Shown here: positions 45,420 through 55,312 of the stretch, piece by piece | Layout of the letters: the number at the start of each line of letters is the position of its first letter | Position numbering within the stretch: the first letter of the stretch is position 1 | Assembly: GCA_025024175.1 (NCBI GenBank) | Contig: QCXZ01000041.1 | Location: forward strand, 6,319,786-6,383,785 | DNA length: 64,000 nt | From: Rhyzopertha dominica | Taxonomy: Eukaryota; Arthropoda; Insecta; Coleoptera; Bostrichidae | Direction: 5' to 3' | Notes under the pieces: generated by a model | The model's input: only the letters and a program-made list of their open reading frames with translations | Databases searched by the model: none | Told to the model about the DNA's origin: nothing | Program-made: the position numbers and the translations under genes

Positions 45420-45780
45420 AACGGGCACTGATTCAGTGTCGACGTAATTTGTGCACTCCCCCTAGCTGCGGTTTGGTGGTGTTATTCTTCGAACCTTTTC
45501 AGGTTATAATCAATACCCCCGCAAAGACAAATAAAGAAATTTAATCTCGAATGAAAGGGAAAGCAGAATAGGAACGGGTCGTTGGTAATCCGCTGGCGCA
45601 ACCGAAGTTCATTAGGGCCATAGAGATCTGGCAAACGTTCAGGACGTCATTGCACCTTTCGATATCGCTGCAGAGGGGAGAGTCAGGTCTGGAATTTATA
45701 TGGAGCCTCTTCTTTATCGTCCATTGTAGCTTACTGCAGACCGATTCCTAATAAGAACTGAAAGTGTTTCCATTTTTAGA
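45420..45780. promoter_or_regulatory. GC-richer island 15
   Basis: A raised-GC block without a recognised coding frame. Regulatory role inferred from composition. Confidence 0.2.
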
Positions 45781-47280
45781 GCTCATTCGGCATTTTGTGT
45801 CTTAAGTTCCAACCAGACTGGTATATTTTAACGAATATACCTAATAATACTGTCGCACATATTAATAAAATATTTGTTACTAGATAATATTTTAGAACGG
45901 CTAAATCTCGGTAGACTATTTTAAAATTCAGGATTACGTTAGCAATTACGTCCATACGCATTTGTATGTACTTTACTTGAATTTATTGTTACCTCAGTAC
46001 CTTATAAGCGTGTATTATTCCATTCAACATGCAGTCATAACAAATTTTAGTCTATATTCAATGGGTGTCTATGCCATCTCCTGGGGTTCCACAAAAGTTA
46101 CCCTCAAAACAGGTAGCCTTTTCTAAATATTTACATACAATATAGCAAGAAGCTTCATCTTTCTTCATGCAATTTTATAGGATCTGTATTTAATAGGTCC
46201 AAATAAACATTAATAAATCCCACAATATCAATGAGTGATGAACTCTGTAAAACAAAGATGACTAAGCATTTCATTCTGGACCTACGACCACTGAATTAAA
46301 TGCTATAACTGTTGTTATTATTATTAACGTCCAATTACCATTTGAACGCGATCTTGTTGATTCATAATGTAATAAATGTAATTCCAATAAATACAAAGAT
46401 AAGCACGTTTTATGAAATTTTGTCGTTATGGACAAATAGTAACTTTGCGGTTATTGTTCTTCGTGAGACATTGTTATGTGATTAAGTTTTATCAAGCGAA
46501 TATTTCCCTAATAACTATAATGTATATAAATATAATCACCATAGACGCGGAAGAGTTTTTATTGTGACGATAGACATGGTTTATGTGTCCCAAGGATAAC
46601 NTATTTTTTCCAGTGCCTGAAGCTGACATTCTTGGTATCAAAGATTTCTAACAAACAGTTTCATCTCAATATAACATTGCTTGCATTTCGCTAAACTTCC
46701 TCAATACTTTAGCGTGCAAACGAAAATCCCTATGTACCTAATGTAGTGTTAAACTAAACTCTCATGTGATGGTTTGTGCTGAAATGCCAGATATGAGAAT
46801 TTCTCGTTTGTGGATTAAGAAATGCATGCGAATGTAACGAACGACGTAACGCCACTTTCGTAACTAATCCTGTTGTTTTGTATTCTGGTATACCTACTTG
46901 ATAATAATTGATCTTCTTTGTGTGAGACGTCAGTGCACACGCTTGCACCATGCATGATGTGTTCCAAAATTTATTTAAAGATATGTTTATATAAAAATTC
47001 GCTTATGAGGAGCATATACCAGAAAGTAATCACATTCGGTCACGTTGATTTCAGTGCAACCTTTGATTAACAAATAGGAACACAAAATGACAAATGATGC
47101 CAAATAAAAAACCACCTGTTCTAGTTGGCATTATTTGCCTTTTTGTTTATGCATTAGAAGGTTTGTTTCTTTCAGTCATCATAGATCAGTTAGATGAATA
47201 AGGAAGTAATACAACAAACGTAAATTAGGAAACGGAACCAAATAAATATTCTCAGGAAATCAAATCAACGCAGTATTCGT
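45781..47280. other. AT-rich, no gene recognised
   Basis: Only short open frames. Nothing recognised. Confidence 0.45.
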
Positions 47281-47289
47281 CTGTAGTTT

Positions 47290-47515
47290 TCAAGTACATT
47301 AAGTACGTACAAAATGACGTGCTACGTTCGCTGGAAAAATAATGGTTCAAAACTTCAATCAGCTCTGAATTATCAAGATAATATCATATGGGATCCAATG
47401 GACATAGTTAGTGCTTTTGCTGATGTTTTTGAGTGTGCATATGATGGTCAATTTATTTTTGATTTTCTATCCATCGCTGGTGCTGTTCTCGATGCTAGTG
47501 TTCGTTAGATATGTA
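47290..47515 (+). pseudogene. possible LINE linker fragment
   Basis: The frame from ATG 47314 reads YVRWKNNGSKLQSALNY and then DIVSAFADVFECAYD. The pattern (Y/F)V---..G---P-----...IV-AFA--F---Y resembles the region just before the reverse transcriptase of jockey-type elements. No catalytic motif follows, so this is tentative. Confidence 0.35.
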
Positions 47516-47519
47516 ACGG

Positions 47520-48455
47520 GACTGTCAACAATGTACCTGTTCTTCACTGCAAACGATGACACCATAGAGAATTGTAAATGTATTCCTTGTTTTCTTTTGC
47601 AATTGCTACAACATACAGCTTATCGCTAACAATCGGGAGCATATGCAAATAACATCTGGTAAACGACAGGTCGTTCATTTTCAAGTCGGTTAATAAACAT
47701 GATGTCTAGAACTAGAGAGCTGCTGATGTTAGCTACAATTTTGCAAAAATTCTCGAGTCTTAATTCATTGCAAACGGCGACGTGATAGTAATGCTGAATG
47801 TTTAAGTTATAGGTCGAAGACGTTCGACATATAACGTGGTAGGGCAATTTTCCAATTTATGCTCTCTATTGTCAGTATCGTTCTTTAATATGTTCTAACA
47901 CTGGAGAAAGAACGCTTTGCTTTACATACATTTGTATGCTGCGGAAAAATGAAAGACACCAAGTCTGGCAAGCAAGAATTTAGAAGAGCGAGGGGAAGAC
48001 CATGGGAGACAGAATGGAGCCATTAGCATGGAGAGAAGCTGCAAAATGGGCACTGAACGAGAAATGGTGGGCGAAATTTGTGTATAATGAAACTGAAGTT
48101 ATATGCTGTCAATGTAGAAACCCCGACGTCTTACCTTTGTAATGATTCCATATATATTTTATAGAGAATTTGAGCTGATTTAGGCGAACGTTGTATGGTA
48201 TTACATTTTTGTATGAGATGGGTAATTACTTCAGTAAGTTTGCTAAGCCACTTATATTTTCATGCTTTATGTTGTCTCTTCTCGTACTAATGGTCATTTC
48301 TCCTTTTCCTTGTTGTTTATGAGTAGATCTTATAAGTGTATATAGAAAATGTATGTAGAAAGTATTCTTTTGTACACTAACGTCTGTTGAAATTAATACA
48401 CATATTAAAAGGTACAAACTAGTCTCTTTAGTGCATAAACTCTTTAATTACTGAC
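47520..48455. other. AT-rich, no gene recognised
   Basis: Near 47990-48070 a frame reads RGRPWETEW and WALNEKWW, loosely like the C-terminal end of some LINE proteins. Not strong enough to call. Confidence 0.3.
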
Positions 48456-48459
48456 CCTT

Positions 48460-48930
48460 ACGGAAAACTATTTTCCCACCACTACACGAAAGCGAATTTA
48501 TTTCCCCGCATCCACCAGGGTTCGTTAACGAATTCTTTTGTAATTTTTCGGCGCTTTGTCCTAACCGTTGCAGTAATAAAATACGAGGTGATTTTTGATT
48601 ATGCACGCGGAGAGGTCGGCGTTACAGGCAGCGAGGTGGTTCAACTACATTGAGCGAATTTTCCCATGAATCTGGCCACAGCCGGCTAATTAACGTTCGC
48701 AGCCCAACGACAGACTGAAGAATGAAACGTTCCCAACAATTAAAGCTCGTGAAAGCAGATGCTTATTGCGGCGGGAGGAGCAGAGATGAGTGTTAATTTC
48801 AGCATTTATTGGTACCTGGGTCGTAATGAACGTCGTAGTCGTGCTGCAGCAACAAAGCGGAGCAAATATGTTTTAGATGTGGCTACGGGTCAGCGACGGC
48901 GGGCCGTGGCAATAGAATGCGATTGCTTGC
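48460..48930. promoter_or_regulatory. GC-richer island 16
   Basis: A raised-GC block with GCTAATTAACG and CAATTAAAGC cores. The frame 48759-49064 (101 codons, plus) is unrecognised and contains one N. Regulatory role inferred. Confidence 0.22.
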
Positions 48931-49468
48931 AAAAGTTGGTGGTTTCTTGGGNGTTAACTTTTGAAATACCTATGTTCTCACCTAGTACTAATTCATCTAG
49001 GATATCAGGGATTGACCACATTTCTTGGTGTTGTGTTGTTGTGCTGGATTTGCATTTATCCTGATGGATTTTTTTGATTCGTGGAGTTTCCACCAATATT
49101 TAGATGAAATACGTGCTTATTTAAACATTTTGGCATAAGATGGGGTTTAACAATTAGTTTAACAACAACAAAATTACGTTAAATATACTGTAAGACACCA
49201 CTTCTTGCCAAAATGTTTAGTTTTTTCAAAGCTTTCCATTGCTAAATAATACATCTTTTCGTAAAACGTAAAACCATATATAACCTTCCAAAACAAAGCT
49301 GATGGAGGCCAAAAACATGACCAAAACGTCCGAGTAAGCTCTCATTTAATTCATTATTGGTAGAAAACCTTCATAAATCAACTTACCTACCAAATATACG
49401 CTAACTCTTCTTTCATGCCCTAGGTAATTAAGTAAGTACTAAATAGACTTTTCCTAGGGCGAATCTTT

Positions 49469-49492
49469 CTCTCTCTCTCTCTCTCTCTCTCT
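49469..49492 (+). repeat. (CT)12 microsatellite
   Basis: An uninterrupted run of twelve CT units, the only long dinucleotide run noticed in the window. Confidence 0.95.
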
Positions 49493-49630
49493 TTATTAGT
49501 TGATTTAGGTATTTTCTCAAATGGCAGACATCCGACTTTTTGCTATTGCTACGGATGGAATGAACCATTTGCATTACTTAAAATAAAATAAACTTTGTAG
49601 TTCAAGAAAATGACATTACTCTGCTAGACT

Positions 49631-50248
49631 TCATTGCAGTTCATACCTTTCAAAATCAGTTGTTTCGCANTGGGAATTGTTTGAGTCCAGAAATGATATT
49701 GATATTGACTGACAAGTTTTATCTGGAATCTTGTTGCCAAATTTCAAGAAAGTAATCCAGTAAAAAATAATAGATAACGTGTCGACGATGGGTGTTTTTT
49801 GACAATTATACTTTTCATAAACGACGCTATGCACTTGATTGCGATATACTGTAAAGTGCTTTGACAGTTCATAAGTTGAAAAATCAAATTGATTATTATG
49901 ATGATCAGAAACTGAATGATGATCTTTTACATTCCCAATAGGCTGCAGCACGGCAAAGATCGTATTTCCAGTTAGACAATGGTTAGACAATGTAAACTGG
50001 CCAAAAGGTTTTTCCTTTTGGTGGTCTGCAAAAACCCTTTTATTAATCAACTTAATAAAGGGCAATATTGTTTGCGTATTGGGTAATGAAATATTCGAAA
50101 CTGTCATGCAAAAGATCCCATTAGAAAAAAATGTCACCACCATAGTGTGGACAGACATTTTTAATGAAAAGCTTAATAAAAAAAATATAACCGTAAAAAT
50201 GATTCTCTTCTGAATTTGGACGCCCTCATATGTTGCATGTGCGCGCAA
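49631..50248 (-). CDS. unrecognised 205-codon open frame
   Basis: The longest uninterrupted frame in the window apart from the mariner core. ATG at 50248 begins MRAHATYEGVQIQKRI; a second ATG at residue 31 follows a hydrophobic run (IIFTVIFFLLSFSL, residues 16-29), so a signal-anchor or membrane segment is possible. The rest is histidine- and asparagine-rich in the middle (VSDHHNNQFDFSTYEL) with a cysteine-containing tail, and one N affects residue 193. The opposite strand is also open from about 49975 to 50212. In AT-rich DNA a 205-codon run is not expected by chance, so it is probably a degraded or orphan coding sequence, perhaps of transposon origin. No family recognised. Confidence 0.4.
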   Translation of the reverse strand: MRAHATYEGVQIQKRIIFTVIFFLLSFSLKMSVHTMVVTFFSNGIFCMTVSNISLPNTQTILPFIKLINKRVFADHQKEKPFGQFTLSNHCLTGNTIFAVLQPIGNVKDHHSVSDHHNNQFDFSTYELSKHFTVYRNQVHSVVYEKYNCQKTPIVDTLSIIFYWITFLKFGNKIPDKTCQSISISFLDSNNSXCETTDFERYELQ

Positions 50249-50583
50249 TTAAATGTAGAAGTCAAGAGTCTATCACTTAATGAAGCAGATAAACGCACAA
50301 CCTTTACAGAATTGATAACTCACACACGTCGTCCCAAAGAATTGTACAGTAAACTGAAACTTTTAACCGAATTTTGTAGATATCGCCTCGGTGCCCCAGT
50401 GAAGTAGCTTCCTTTGTATCAATTGTATAAACACAATAATTTCTACATATGTATAGCACCTACAAATTTTTGCCAAATCCCATTTTTCTGTGCAAATACT
50501 GAAGACTGAACAAACCATTGACTCAAACCTCTACGAAGTTTCAGATTAGTGTAAATCTTCCACCGCGTTTGGAAATCCTGCAT

Positions 50584-50646
50584 AACCATATAGAATGGTT
50601 CCAACCACTTATAAAAATTGTGGTTGGGCTGTATTTCCGATACAGC
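50584..50646. other. three consecutive perfect short hairpins
   Basis: AACCAT/ATGGTT (50584-50589 with 50595-50600), CCAACCAC/GTGGTTGG (50601-50608 with 50620-50627) and GCTGTAT/ATACAGC (50628-50634 with 50640-50646, extendable by GG/CC) follow one another without gaps. Frames are open on both strands here, a side effect of the symmetry. Could be a structured RNA segment or a transposon internal end. Unassigned. Confidence 0.45.
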
Positions 50647-51347
50647 CCCAACTTTAACGTGAAGCAGTTTGATGCATGGCAGCAAAACTCATGGTGTTTT
50701 TTCTTTAAATTTAAAAATACCACAATTGTGCTTTATACTAGGTTACCATAAGAATCACACTGTCAGCGAGTTTTTCGTCCATTGGCTCTTAAAAAACATT
50801 ATAAATGGTTTTCCTAGTACAATTCACAATTGTGAATGTACTGAAAATTATATAAAGGTACGCATGCGTATCTTTGAAATATGCCTGTAAATTATTTACA
50901 TTCCATTCATCCCTTCTTGCCCTTATCTAGATATTTCAGCCGCACACTGAAGTTAGGACTAACAATTTTGCATAAGGAATAAGAAGCAAAAAACGATAGT
51001 AATTCATGCCTTAATTCTAACTTTAGGGGACTATACTACTTATGTGAACCATCTTTGTAATTGTCTATTGGATTGCCGAAAATTTTGTTTCACATTTACT
51101 TTTTACGTCCATTTCCATTGGTCTTACTGCTACTACCTACTTCCATGACATAATGTTTGTGACATGTGACCTCGGGAGTAAAAGCATCGAGCTAGAATCA
51201 GACCCAATTTAGAACGATCAGACATACTGGCTGCTGCTGTATTGGTCGATTACAGGAAACAGTCAATAAGTTGTTAGGCGTACCACTTCGTGCTTCTATT
51301 GGAACATAGTGTGGATCTATTGGCACCGCTAGATGGCACTGCCAATC

Positions 51348-51500
51348 ACTAGTAATTAAAGCCACTAGATAGATAAAGTACCGCAATTGTCCGCCATTTA
51401 GTGCAAAAGAGCAGCGGTAAATTTAATTTTTTTATGTAGAAGACGGGATCAAACCTATATGGTTTCAATGTTTTTTATCTATCTAGTGACTTTACTAGTA
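51348..51500. repeat. inverted repeat with ~100-base loop
   Basis: ACTAGTAATTAAAGCCACTA (51348 on, continuing GATAGATAAA) is nearly the reverse complement of 51474-51500 (...TTATCTATCTAGTGACTTTA). The arms are about 27 bp with a three-base gap. Possibly a small MITE-like hairpin. No target duplication recognised. Confidence 0.45.
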
Positions 51501-51829
51501 GTGTACAAAATGTATCCAAAAAAGACAGGTAAGCTATATCCACGCCAAAAAAATAAACTTTCAAACTATTCACATCTTATATTCTACAGAAAAATTAAGA
51601 TTATTTGGTTATCTGGTTGGCTTAAAGGTTATATCTTCTTTTACCGAAAATGGTTGTATAATTAGCGTAGAGTAGTCAAGCTACGCATAGTACACAATAA
51701 AATGAACTAACAATTGAAGGTGGAGGCCATGCTTAACCAGAAGAGAATCCTACTTCATTACAATGCCAACTAAAACAGAACACCAAAAAATCACAAAAGC
51801 ACACGTTAATGAAGCACAGTAACTCATCC

Positions 51830-52310
51830 GAATCGCTAAAGTACGCCCGGAACACAGGATTTATTTTCAGCACAATAAATAACCGAGTTGACGTTTGAAA
51901 ATGCTACCTCAGCCCCTAATCCAACATTATGCAGCAATATAAACGGGATCTTTGGGAGTTACAGCCTTGCAAGGCGTGCACTTATGGAGGTATTAACTTT
52001 GCGTGTTCGGAGCATATGTACTTTTTACATCCAGTTTTTAGTATGGCTCGTGTCGTACAGCGCATGAAATACGTTGACGGAGATAAGCCGGTAAAGAATG
52101 CCATGTAGCTGCATTCCTCAAATCGTTTATTTTTCCGATAGAATCGTCTGTTGCGGGTTATTAATAATTACTCGTGACGGGCTCGTCCGCTCCGGGATTT
52201 TATTCCACGGAGAGATTATGTTCGGTTCAAGCGTGACTGCAATTCCTGGGATCATTCTTCGAAATACAATGCAATTTTTCGTACCTTTTACTTTAAAAAG
52301 TATGTTTCAC
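51830..52310. promoter_or_regulatory. GC-richer island 17
   Basis: A block of raised GC ending shortly before the hAT insertion. The frame 52098-52313 (plus) is unrecognised. Contains TTAATAATTACTCG. Regulatory role inferred. Confidence 0.22.
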
Positions 52311-52507
52311 TGATGGTCAAGCAATCCCCTACCGAATGAAACTACAACAACCAATTCTTTGCGTAATGAACATGCTAGCTTAGCTATCGAAACGGATTTC
52401 ACGTTTCGTGTATTTCTGATCATGATTTATAGCCTTAGTACAACGATTATCTATTGTATAGAACAGAATTAACTTGTATCGTCCTTCATTGTATTTAAGC
52501 ATTACGT

Positions 52508-52515
52508 ATCTTGAA
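52508..52515 (+). repeat. 8-bp target-site duplication, left
   Basis: ATCTTGAA, identical to 55305-55312. It fits the nTnnnnAn preference of Ac-type hAT elements. Confidence 0.85.
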
Positions 52516-52841
52516 TAGTGCGATGTAAAATGCTCGAGCATGCATTTTTGGAGAACGTTCCCCGAGCACGATGGAGCAAAAACGAGAATAAACAAGCATG
52601 AACGAGCAATAACATAAATACAGAAACAGGAGAATGAAAAAGGCATAATATATAATGTTATGTAATACTATTACACAAAATGAAACATGCATTCGCAAAA
52701 CAAAAAAATAAATTCGTTACAAAAACTAACACAAATAAAATTCTTTACGAAACTACCGCAGATAACATTCTTCACAAATCTAACACAAACAAAATGAGAT
52801 TGTTAAATGTAAAAAAAAACTTAGATTTCAAAAGTTAAAAC

Positions 52842-54955
52842 CTAGTCATTTCCATTTTCTCCGCTGTCGTTTTCCTCATCAATCTCAACTTCGACTTCTT
52901 TTGCTTGTGCTCCCTCCTCATTTTCTCTTTCGTCTTGGTCTATTATTGGTATCTCTTCACTTTCGCTCCAGTCACTGTCATCGTTCTCGTTAGTATTAGG
53001 ATTTTCACTGTTCACAGTTTCTTGGTTCTTACGCGTTTCATTTTGATTTGCCAAAGTTAAGTTACATGCAATATATGTTAATTTTCCTGCACGTTCCGTA
53101 GTGAGTTTATTTCGTTTCTTAGTATGTATGAAACTATATTTGCTGAACGTACGTTCAGTGGCTGCTGAAGATGGCGGCAAACTTAGAAGAGCAACTACCA
53201 CATTTTTCAACGATGATTTAGAATAAAAGCCTTTCCACCACGTTATCGGATCCATCTTCTCTGCACTGCTCCAGACGAACTGTTTTCCAAACATGTCTGT
53301 TTTCGCAACATATTGTGCCAATTCCAATACAATATTTTGCGAGTTTTGTTTAAATTTTGTGTGCTGACTTGCTATGTTGTTAATAAATTACATCCCTTCT
53401 ATATGTTCAGCTGGAGTTAAATGCTTTCCTAATCTTGTAGGATCTAGTATATTCGTAGCGTAATGAATTTCAGAAACTATTTTTGCTTTTCTTTGAGTTA
53501 AAAACTTTAGGATGTCGGCTTCTTCCTTTTTGCTAACAGGAAGTTCTGAAACGCAGCTTTTAAATGTCATCTCAAGGTTACAAAATGCCTCCATTACCTG
53601 AGAAATTTTTAAATTATCGCCTTCGAGTACCGTAATCCAATATACAATCGGTTTAAAAATTTTCGTGAGTTTTTCGATGCGCATCCAAAAAATTTCATCA
53701 TCTAAACAATTTTTCTTGGCGGCAGGGCTCAACTGGAGTACTCCTCCTTCTGAAACCGCTAGCATTTTTAAATAATACTTATTGTCGTGAAGACTTTCGA
53801 AGCATTTAAAAATCGAACCCCATCGAGTAGCTACAGGTAATTTCAAGGTATGAATTGCTCCCCGTTTTTCTTGTTGTATTTTATTAAATGTCGCCAACAG
53901 TAAATGTGAACCAGTAATTTCTTTGACGATCTGTTTACTGCTCGATTCTATATTTCGCAGTGACGGGCACTTCATAATATCTCAAATAAGAAGATTTAAG
54001 CAGTGAGCAATGCAACCGTATTGTATAATTCCTGTTTCCTTTGCTACGAGTTTCCTGGCTTTAACCATTGATGTTGCATTGTCTGTTACAAGTCCTATAA
54101 TTTTATCCTGTCCTACTTCATTAATAACTGATTTTATTTGATCGGCAATGTATTCTCCCGTATGGCGTTCGTCGGATGTCGTATACGTCGCATAGAGAAT
54201 GGGTGTGGGGGTTGTAATAATCATATTCAAAATGGCCTCATTCCTGAAGAAAAGATTTTTACATTGTTTAATTAAAATATTTAAGAAAGTGAAAAAACTA
54301 CTAACCTAATATTTGACCAACCATCGCATTGCATGCCGACGGTAAGAGCTTCATCAATTTTTGTTTTAATGTTATTTTTTGCTGACTGGTATTCGTCATT
54401 TAGAAGTCCATTGGATATTTGGTACCGACTGGGCAAAAGATAACTTGGTCGTAACTTTCTAAAAAATTTTACCCATTCAGGATTTTCAGTAATACCTAGA
54501 GGTGTACCACTAGCATAAATTGCTCGTGCTAGAAGTCTGTCTAATTCAGTCTTTTCTGCGGTCGGCATTGTGTCAAAGAAATTTCTAAACTGGGAACGTG
54601 GTCTGGAACTGGAACCGGTGGCGGTGGAAGATATCTCTGAGGCAGTGTCGTCTACCTCTGGCTCTAAATATTCTCTATCGACATCGACATCCATCAATTC
54701 TTTTCTTGGAATGGCTTGTAAAGAAGCGCTTGCGTTTGTGTCATTCATTTTCGGATTATACGATTTTTTATCATACCCGAAAAATGCTTTTACATCAGAT
54801 GGACATTTAAGACACTTACGCAAATGTCTTACCATTCTGGTGGCATGTCTTGCGTATTCGGCGTGGCAAAATTTGCAGGCATAAATAGTTTGATTTGTAG
54901 CATTCTTCTGAATGTCGTTAAAAAAATTAAATACGTCGCACTTTTGTCGCGGCAT
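52842..54955 (-). pseudogene. hAT transposase with two nonsense codons
   Basis: A BED-type zinc finger (YACKFCHAEYARHATRM...HLRKC, about residues 22-48) binds the element ends and an RNase-H-like core cuts DNA. Exon 1 (54955-54306) reads to CDGWSNI. The 62-bp intron 54305-54244 has GTTAGT and TTCTTCAG borders, and splicing restores the conserved GWSNIRNEAIL. Exon 2 (54243-52842) carries VTDNATSMV (D about 271), HCLNLLI, TRWGS, then SSAATERTFS (E about 580) with the C-terminal dimerisation region HTKKRNKLT, and an acidic tail (residues about 620-680). Total 683 codons. TGA at codon 304 (53984-53982) and TAA at codon 502 (53390-53388) interrupt it; both fit C-to-T changes of CGA and CAA. No frameshift is seen. 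Confidence 0.93.
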
Positions 54956-55201
54956 TTTATTTCGTAAAGCANTACCTGCCTACCGGCTGCCGGATTACTA
55001 TAGACACTGCAGGAACGTGCAAGTTTTTCGTACTCTCGTATTTACCCTCTGTGCGTGTCTACTATCACTCGCACAAATTTACGAAACGAAAACATAACCA
55101 AAAAACGAACGCACGAGCAGTCATGGTTACAAAGTGCACATGCGCTAACGTCACCACACGCTGTTTATGCTCTTATGCTCATCGTGCTCGAGCACAACAG
55201 A

Positions 55202-55287
55202 GAACGTTCCCGACGGAACGTTCTCAGGGTAGCAGGAACGTTCGCGAACGTTCGCGAATATGCTCTGTAAGCACAATGAGAACGTTC
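55202..55287. repeat. five GAACGTTC palindromes in hAT subterminal region
   Basis: GAACGTTC at 55202-55209, 55216-55223, 55236-55243, 55246-55253 and 55280-55287; a sixth copy lies near the other end at 52553-52560. Spacing is irregular (14, 20, 10, 34 bp). Subterminal clusters like this bind hAT transposases in known elements. The asymmetry between ends is marked. Confidence 0.8.
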
Positions 55288-55304
55288 TCCACCTCACATC
55301 TCTA

Positions 55305-55312
55305 ATCTTGAA
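55305..55312 (+). repeat. 8-bp target-site duplication, right
   Basis: ATCTTGAA, identical to 52508-52515. Confidence 0.85.

Larger units (their letters stand above)
52516..55304 (-). mobile_element. hAT transposon with intron-containing transposase
   Basis: The ends TAGTGCGATGT (left) and ACATCTCTA (right, reverse complement TAGAGATGT) are imperfect short inverted repeats of hAT type. They are flanked by the 8-bp duplication ATCTTGAA (52508-52515 and 55305-55312). Just inside, the palindrome GAACGTTC occurs once on the left (52553-52560) and five times on the right (55202, 55216, 55236, 55246, 55280), and TGCTCGAGCA or GTGCTCGAGCAC occurs once at each end (52531-52540, 55184-55195), probable transposase-binding sites. 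The transposase lies on the minus strand. The intact duplication and open coding sequence suggest a fairly recent insertion. Confidence 0.92.

Noticed and set aside
47990..48070. LINE C-terminal GRP-W motif
   Set aside because: Only a few residues match and there is no reverse transcriptase upstream in the same orientation close enough to link.
50443..50890. Several overlapping frames on both strands
   Set aside because: The region is dominated by inverted repeats, which open frames on both strands together; no protein motif is visible.
54570..54884. Overlapping plus-strand frames opposite the hAT gene
   Set aside because: Antisense shadows of hAT transposase exon 1.
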